A stretch of 64,000 nt of DNA from Styela clava (taxonomy: Eukaryota > Chordata > Ascidiacea > Stolidobranchia > Styelidae), in assembly GCF_964204865.1 (NCBI RefSeq), contig NC_135258.1, positions 7,617,001 to 7,681,000 on the forward strand. The letters run 5' to 3'. The position numbers were made by a program, and so were the translations under genes. Positions 59,101-64,000 of this stretch are shown here, one piece after another. Position 1 is the first letter of the stretch, and each line of letters opens with the position of its first letter. The notes under the pieces were generated by a model. That model was not told the DNA's origin and searched no databases. It worked only from the letters and a program-made list of their open reading frames with translations.

Positions 59101-60650
59101 ATTCATACATGAAAATGTCAATATACGCTATTTGCGCATTTCCTAGTTTTTACCTAATATGACATTTGTGTTGGATATTTGAAAAAACTTACGTCGTTTT
59201 TGCGAAGTATGTTATGTCATCGATGACGCAAGCCGGAATTTTGCTTAGTAATATTTGTCTTGAATGAATAAGCTTGTTTCATCGTGTGCTCACACCAAGT
59301 GAAGGACTTCCCAACGATAGCGTATATGAAATAGGAGGTATTAGGCCGACTGGGTTTCTTTAAGACAATCTCTACCGATAACAATTTGTTTTGGAATCGA
59401 AAGTTACCACTGTGATAACAAACGGATATTTCTTATTCGTAGAAATCACTAGAATGTGAAGAAAATACTTTCGAATTTATTTCCAATCCTCTTTTCGTAC
59501 AATTGAAAATGATAATTGAGTGCAATTACCTTTAATATGACCTAGTAATATGCTTGAATGTTGCGGTGAAAAACTTCCCTTTGAGCAGGCATGGGGATGC
59601 TATGCTTTCATTGACTCACCAAAAGAAATCTGTACCGGGCCTAAGATGTGTAAATGATACCTAACCAAAAATGTGTAAAATACGTATTGCAGAGAGCCGA
59701 TTTTAATCGATTTATAAGGGCTTTTGCGCTTGAAAACATTTTAAATAACCATAACCCTAATTTATCTTTTAGTTACAGTCATATAAGAACAAGTAATAAC
59801 TAAATTTTGAATTTAATACTGCGATATCTCTATTATCAATTCAAATTGGTAAAAAAAATTTGCTCCAAGTTTCTTGGGTAACTGGAATTGGTCCTTAGGC
59901 TAAATTTCGTGTTCGCGCTAAGTGCTCTAAGGCTAAGCGAGCACGTGGTCAACTAAATATCAATATGGCACAGGTCAACACTTCTTGCATCAAAAATATA
60001 TTCTCTCGTTTTCAGCAAAGGTCAGTTGCAAAAACACTGCGTTATAGATTATGACGTCATATGTATATTTAGATTCAGGTGCATACATGCGTGGATATTG
60101 CTCACTTTCAGTTCTCTGACCAAAATGAAACTTCATAAAAACGTAGGAAATGTGTTTCGATACGAAAATTTGCACGCTTGCCCAAAATAATTGCAATATT
60201 ATTCTATTCTATTTTTGTTACTATTGACATATCACTTTAAAATATAGTTAATTTTTCTCTGCACTTTATTGTTTTATTTTTATTTTCCTGGCTGTATCGG
60301 CATCGGTCATTTTTTGATATTGGTAATTGCATCGGTATCGGCTTAAAATAAAATACAGACGTTAAAACATATTGCATTTATTCATCATTGGAATGGTCGA
60401 GTCAATTATATGTGTTCCGATGGATTCAATTACTATTAATTGCTTTAAAGCTCATGTTCTTGCTCATTACTCACGCATAAAACACCCGCTTCCGTTAAAT
60501 GTCATCGAGGTCAAAAGTTTGCATCAATTTCTTCATAATTTCGTCGTCAATAGTAGTTTCACTTACATGATTACATCGAAAGTAGAGAAAACGCAATAAG
60601 AAGTAGTATAGCATAACTTTTGTATTTTTAAACTTATATATGTAGTGAGA
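56160..60650. other. Gene-poor region upstream of alkaline phosphatase
   Basis: No recognised gene or RNA. TATCGG-rich tracts at 60294-60345 echo the ends of the 46.6-48.2 kb element. A lone CRE octamer lies at 60052-60059. The alkaline phosphatase promoter presumably lies just above 56148 but no clear core element was identified. Confidence 0.45.
58249..58470 (+). CDS. Possible small secreted protein or first exon
   Basis: 73 codons from ATG. The first 20 residues (MSVGIIASLIYLLLAMVISQ) look like a signal peptide, followed by ADLQEFDQSQL. The remainder is low-complexity and hydrophobic over an ATATAT tract, so at most the first ~35 codons may be an exon. No homologue recognised. Confidence 0.2.
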   Translation: MSVGIIASLIYLLLAMVISQADLQEFDQSQLTIYIYKVLFIVFKFYILDIVNKIFNSQNSSLTRCKIYRKDTN

Positions 60651-60694
60651 CAACAACTATTACGCCAATGTATTACTGCGTGTTGCATGTCAAT

Positions 60695-61100
60695 TATAAA
60701 ACAAGAGAGATACGCCCAAAAATATGGACACGTCTGTTCGCAGTACAGTACGGTTTACCGTACCGTCAGGTCACAGTCTACAAATATATTCACACCAAGC
60801 GAAGCAGTACAGTAGGACACAAAATGGCGTCCGATGTCCGCAGAACGTTTAATGACGTCATAGCAAAAAAAAAAACAAATCTCACAGAGCTAACAGAAAT
60901 ATTTAAAATGAATAAAAGTAATAGCCTTCTGGGAAAAAAATTTATCTTCAACCACTGAAAATTTCAAAGCAATTGGCCCAGTATTCGAAGAGAAAAGCGG
61001 TTTTTTAATATTTCCACTAGGTGTGTTATTCTGTGTCAAACAACAAGAACAAGAACAACATAATATTGAAACGATCGTTATGTCCACTACGTGTCCAATA
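60695..61100 (+). mobile_element. MITE-like element, family 1, copy 3
   Basis: Left arm TGGACACGT at 60725, right arm complete at 61087-61097. Contains TGACGTCA at 60853-60860 and ~130 extra bases near the left side absent from copies 1 and 2. Followed directly by copy 4. Confidence 0.75.
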
Positions 61101-61107
61101 ACATGAG

Positions 61108-61399
61108 GGCGATGCTGAAATATATGGACACGAAGACCAAGCAAAGCAGTAGTCTACCTTCGCTTTAACAGTACCGGTGCCCCGTATCGTCAAAAAACTT
61201 ATGAATATCGCGTCACAAACATGTGCAGAATTAAAGCGGACAAACGGTGTTTCCATGAATAAAAATAATACAGCCTTCTAGCGGAAATTACAGTCTTTAA
61301 CCAGCACTGAAAATTTCAAAGCAATTGGAATCATAAGAATACTAACAAGAACAACAACAACATAATACCAAAACGACCGTCATGTCCATTTGGTGTACA
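61108..61399 (+). mobile_element. MITE-like element, family 1, copy 4 (diverged)
   Basis: Starts 'gatgctgaaatatatggaca', keeps 'cactgaaaatttcaaagcaa' and the AAC-rich tract, and ends near 'tttggtgtacaa' with a decayed right arm. Tandem with copy 3, 11 bp after its right arm. Confidence 0.7.
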
Positions 61400-62690
61400 A
61401 CAAATCCTTTTGCTAACCCTGGGATTGCTTATATTATTCTTGAAGAATATATTTATGTACAAATATGAGCCTCAGTGGGATCACGAATACTTTGCGGGAT
61501 ACAATATTTCACGCATGTTACGTACAATTACGTCTCATGCGTAAGGGAGACACACCTTGCCAAAAAGAGTACCAAATTAGTAAAGTAGTATTTTACTAAT
61601 ACCAATTATGTTATCAAGGGCACAGAGGTCTAACATAGATCTTTGAAAATTTTCAATTCATATAAAGTGTTACTGTTTTTATTTATTAAAATATTATTAT
61701 GACGTGCCACGTACGTAATAACATTTAAATATTGAAGATTAATAACATTTTGATCACTATTTCAAAAATAAAATAGTGATAAATAAACTTATATCATATT
61801 AAAATATGTCTAATCTATGAAAACGCGAAATTAGACAACCACAAAAATAATATGGTGCCATGTTTTTCATACACCGAACGTTAATCCACGTAGCTCAAAT
61901 ATTTGGGACATTCTCGTTTTACGCATCAGTTTCCAAAACTAATATTTTTTTTTTATTGTTTGACGTAGCTCAAATCATTTTTTGACATTTTTGTTGTGCG
62001 AATCACATTTGTATTTGATATTTTGTAAATCAATCATATATTCAATGTTGTTATTTTATGTCGTTCGTTGAAAATCTATAATTAGAAAGATTTTAACCTT
62101 TCACGAGAATAGATTCATCAATATTATTAAACCAAACTTGAGTTAGTATATTTTATAAGTTATACTTGGATAACTTCCTATTTTGAAATGTTTTTGAAGT
62201 TTTTCAAATATTTTATGATAACAAAACTCAAAAAATGTATTTTTCCTAACCTAATGAAATTTTTTCAAATATTTTAGTTTCTGGTAAACTTTGATTTAAG
62301 TAGACGTGAAAGCAAAGCAAGATGCATTTTTACTGGAATTAACATTTGCAATTTGTATTAAATTTTATTCTCCCAAGTCCTAAACACTGGCATGTTATTT
62401 AACTTCGTAATCATACAACTACGTAAGTTTTCCCGTTATAGGCGTCAAAGTTACTTCAAGAGCGCATGGTGACAAATATTACGCGGTTTCAAGTTATCGT
62501 CATCAATAAAAAATGAATTATTACATCACTGTGGTTCTGATAATTGGCATATTTTAGTGACTAAATATATTTTGAAAATTTATGTTTTCACTTTATTGTT
62601 GAAACTGTGTCACTGATACCAATAATAAAATTTGTTAAACGATTATTAACGTATAATTCGATAATTACAAACATCTTTCTAGAATCTAGA
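61400..62690. other. Intergenic, no gene recognised
   Basis: AT-rich with no exon, RNA gene or clear repeat seen. Confidence 0.4.
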
Positions 62691-62693
62691 CCA

Positions 62694-62815
62694 GGGATGT
62701 GCAACAGGCGGCCCACTTTTCCCCCATCAAGCATAAAATCCTCATCTGATTTTTGCGCTTGTCGCCGCGTTGAATCTTTCGCCGTTTCCCCCTGTGACTA
62801 TTGGAAGGGTAAGTG
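62694..62815. mobile_element. hAT-like terminal relic
   Basis: CAGGGATGTGCAACAGGCGG followed by GCCCACTTTT resembles the hAT-type end at 25150. No matching opposite end was found in the window. Confidence 0.4.
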
Positions 62816-63599
62816 ATAGCCGCATTCTCTTCTGGTTGTTGTCGCTCGGGTTGCCGCTAATTTTTTAATTCGCTGCTAATCTCACTGCTAATATTTTTTT
62901 GTGGGAATGTTGGATAACATATACTGTAATATATATATATATATATAGAATGGTTTATTAGGATTTTATACGAAAAGTTTTGTGATATCAACAGCTCGTA
63001 TATGTTAAGAATAAACACATCTGCAATTTGTCCAAAGATCGCCAACGGTAAATGGAGCTTTCCATATTATCAGCATTTGCCCTCAAGGAATGATTTAATA
63101 AAGAAGGATGAAGGTTCTGGAAGGCTATTGTAATTATTATATATGTCCATAAAGTCCCATTTTTTTAAGAATTGCGAAGAGAATTTATCGATATCATATA
63201 TTGTTTTGACCCTTATTAAATGAAGTTAAAATACTTAAACAATTACTGATTATAATACAACAGACCTGATTAAGATATATTGAGAACTGACTTCATAACA
63301 ATATTGAAGTTGAAAAGGAACTTCATGGACACCCTGATTTATTTTTTCTCTCTTCGAGTTTAACTATGAATCTCGATATAAAGAAAATTTAGCTGTTTTT
63401 TTCGAATATTGCTTTGACAACAGCAGAACAGCCCGACATATTGCACGACAAAGTCGGCACCCAATGCTAACCGATATTGATGTGAATTGCTGCAAAGGCG
63501 GTACTTGATTTGCAATTTTATTTGAATTTTTATTTGCATTTTGAAGATGTTTTTTTTATCCTATATGCTTCAATGCTATATTTGCTGCTGTAATACAGC

Positions 63600-63755
63600 A
63601 ACAAGGTGTCGCTGACTGGATGACTCATTGAGTCTTCCGCGACCCCGTGTCAATTGCTATCAATCAATGTTGTTCTCGTTTTATTAGTTTACTGTGTTTT
63701 TCTTTTGCGTTCTATTGATTCTTGCATGGCGAAATAAAATATCTGAATCTGATTC
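63600..63755 (+). mobile_element. Non-LTR retrotransposon 3'-end relic
   Basis: Ends 'gaaataaaatatctgaatctgattc', like the tail of many CR1/L2-type LINEs; upstream 'gtgtcgctgactggatgact' matches 50765-50935. No reverse-transcriptase coding remains. Confidence 0.5.
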
Positions 63756-63765
63756 TTTTAACCAC

Positions 63766-63895
63766 GCTTGAATATCTGCCTGAGCGAAAGAAGTGTCGGA
63801 GCGGCCGAACAACATGTAATTGTCGCGTCGCTTATTGCGCTTATTCGGTCATTGTTACGAAAATACACAAGGAAATCGATGCTCGAGAAAACATG
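63766..63895. repeat. Diverged fragment of the 22.1-23.6 kb hAT-like element
   Basis: Aligns with 23268-23400: 'gcttgaatatctg', then 'gttacgaaaatacacaagga' versus 'gttacgaaaataaacaagga'. Much older than the 24352-24530 copy. Confidence 0.5.
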
Positions 63896-64000
63896 AATTG
63901 CCTGTAGAGGCGGGGATTTGGTTTGCATTTTCGATTGACCAGATAGCGGATTGTAGTGCAAGTGTGATAACTGCCGCCAGTAACTGGGCCTCCGTGTCCA

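Overview
The window is eukaryotic and looks like a marine invertebrate genome. It has AT-rich intergenic DNA, GT-AG introns of roughly 300-900 bp, single-copy housekeeping genes and a dense load of short cut-and-paste transposons and SINEs. An ascidian tunicate is my best guess, from overall character only; no gene here proves the phylum.

Layout. 1-5.1 kb is repeat-derived and gene-poor. 5.1-18.1 kb carries three tandem, same-strand (minus), intronless genes of about 1,115-1,122 codons. They encode close paralogues with a GlnD/DUF294-type nucleotidyltransferase signature, a helical N-terminus and a long TPR-like C-terminus. 18.1-30 kb is a transposon graveyard: a fold-back element, a 1.42-kb element with perfect 27-bp terminal inverted repeats, nested hAT-like elements and a tRNA-derived SINE. 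30.3-36.2 kb holds three degenerate tandem copies of a unit with coding-like, splice-flanked minus-strand segments of unknown identity, interrupted by two hAT-like elements. 37.7-41.7 kb is plus-strand and ordinary: a membrane-protein exon (possibly AGMO-like), TAF12 and RPP30. 42.7-45.9 kb (minus) is a five-exon ARF GTPase. 46.5-48.4 kb is a SINE split by a hAT-like element. 49.5-56.1 kb (minus) is an eleven-exon secreted alkaline phosphatase. 56.2-64 kb is gene-poor with more repeats.

The ARF and alkaline phosphatase models were assembled exon by exon; phases match at every junction and the totals are 181 and 545 codons. TAF12 (TFIID/SAGA), RPP30 (RNase P/MRP), ARF (vesicle traffic) and alkaline phosphatase are unrelated neighbours, not a pathway.

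The best candidate for something undescribed is the nucleotidyltransferase array. All three members keep the catalytic signature, the middle member is a mosaic of its neighbours, and its 3' spacer carries two transposon insertions absent from the paralogous spacer.
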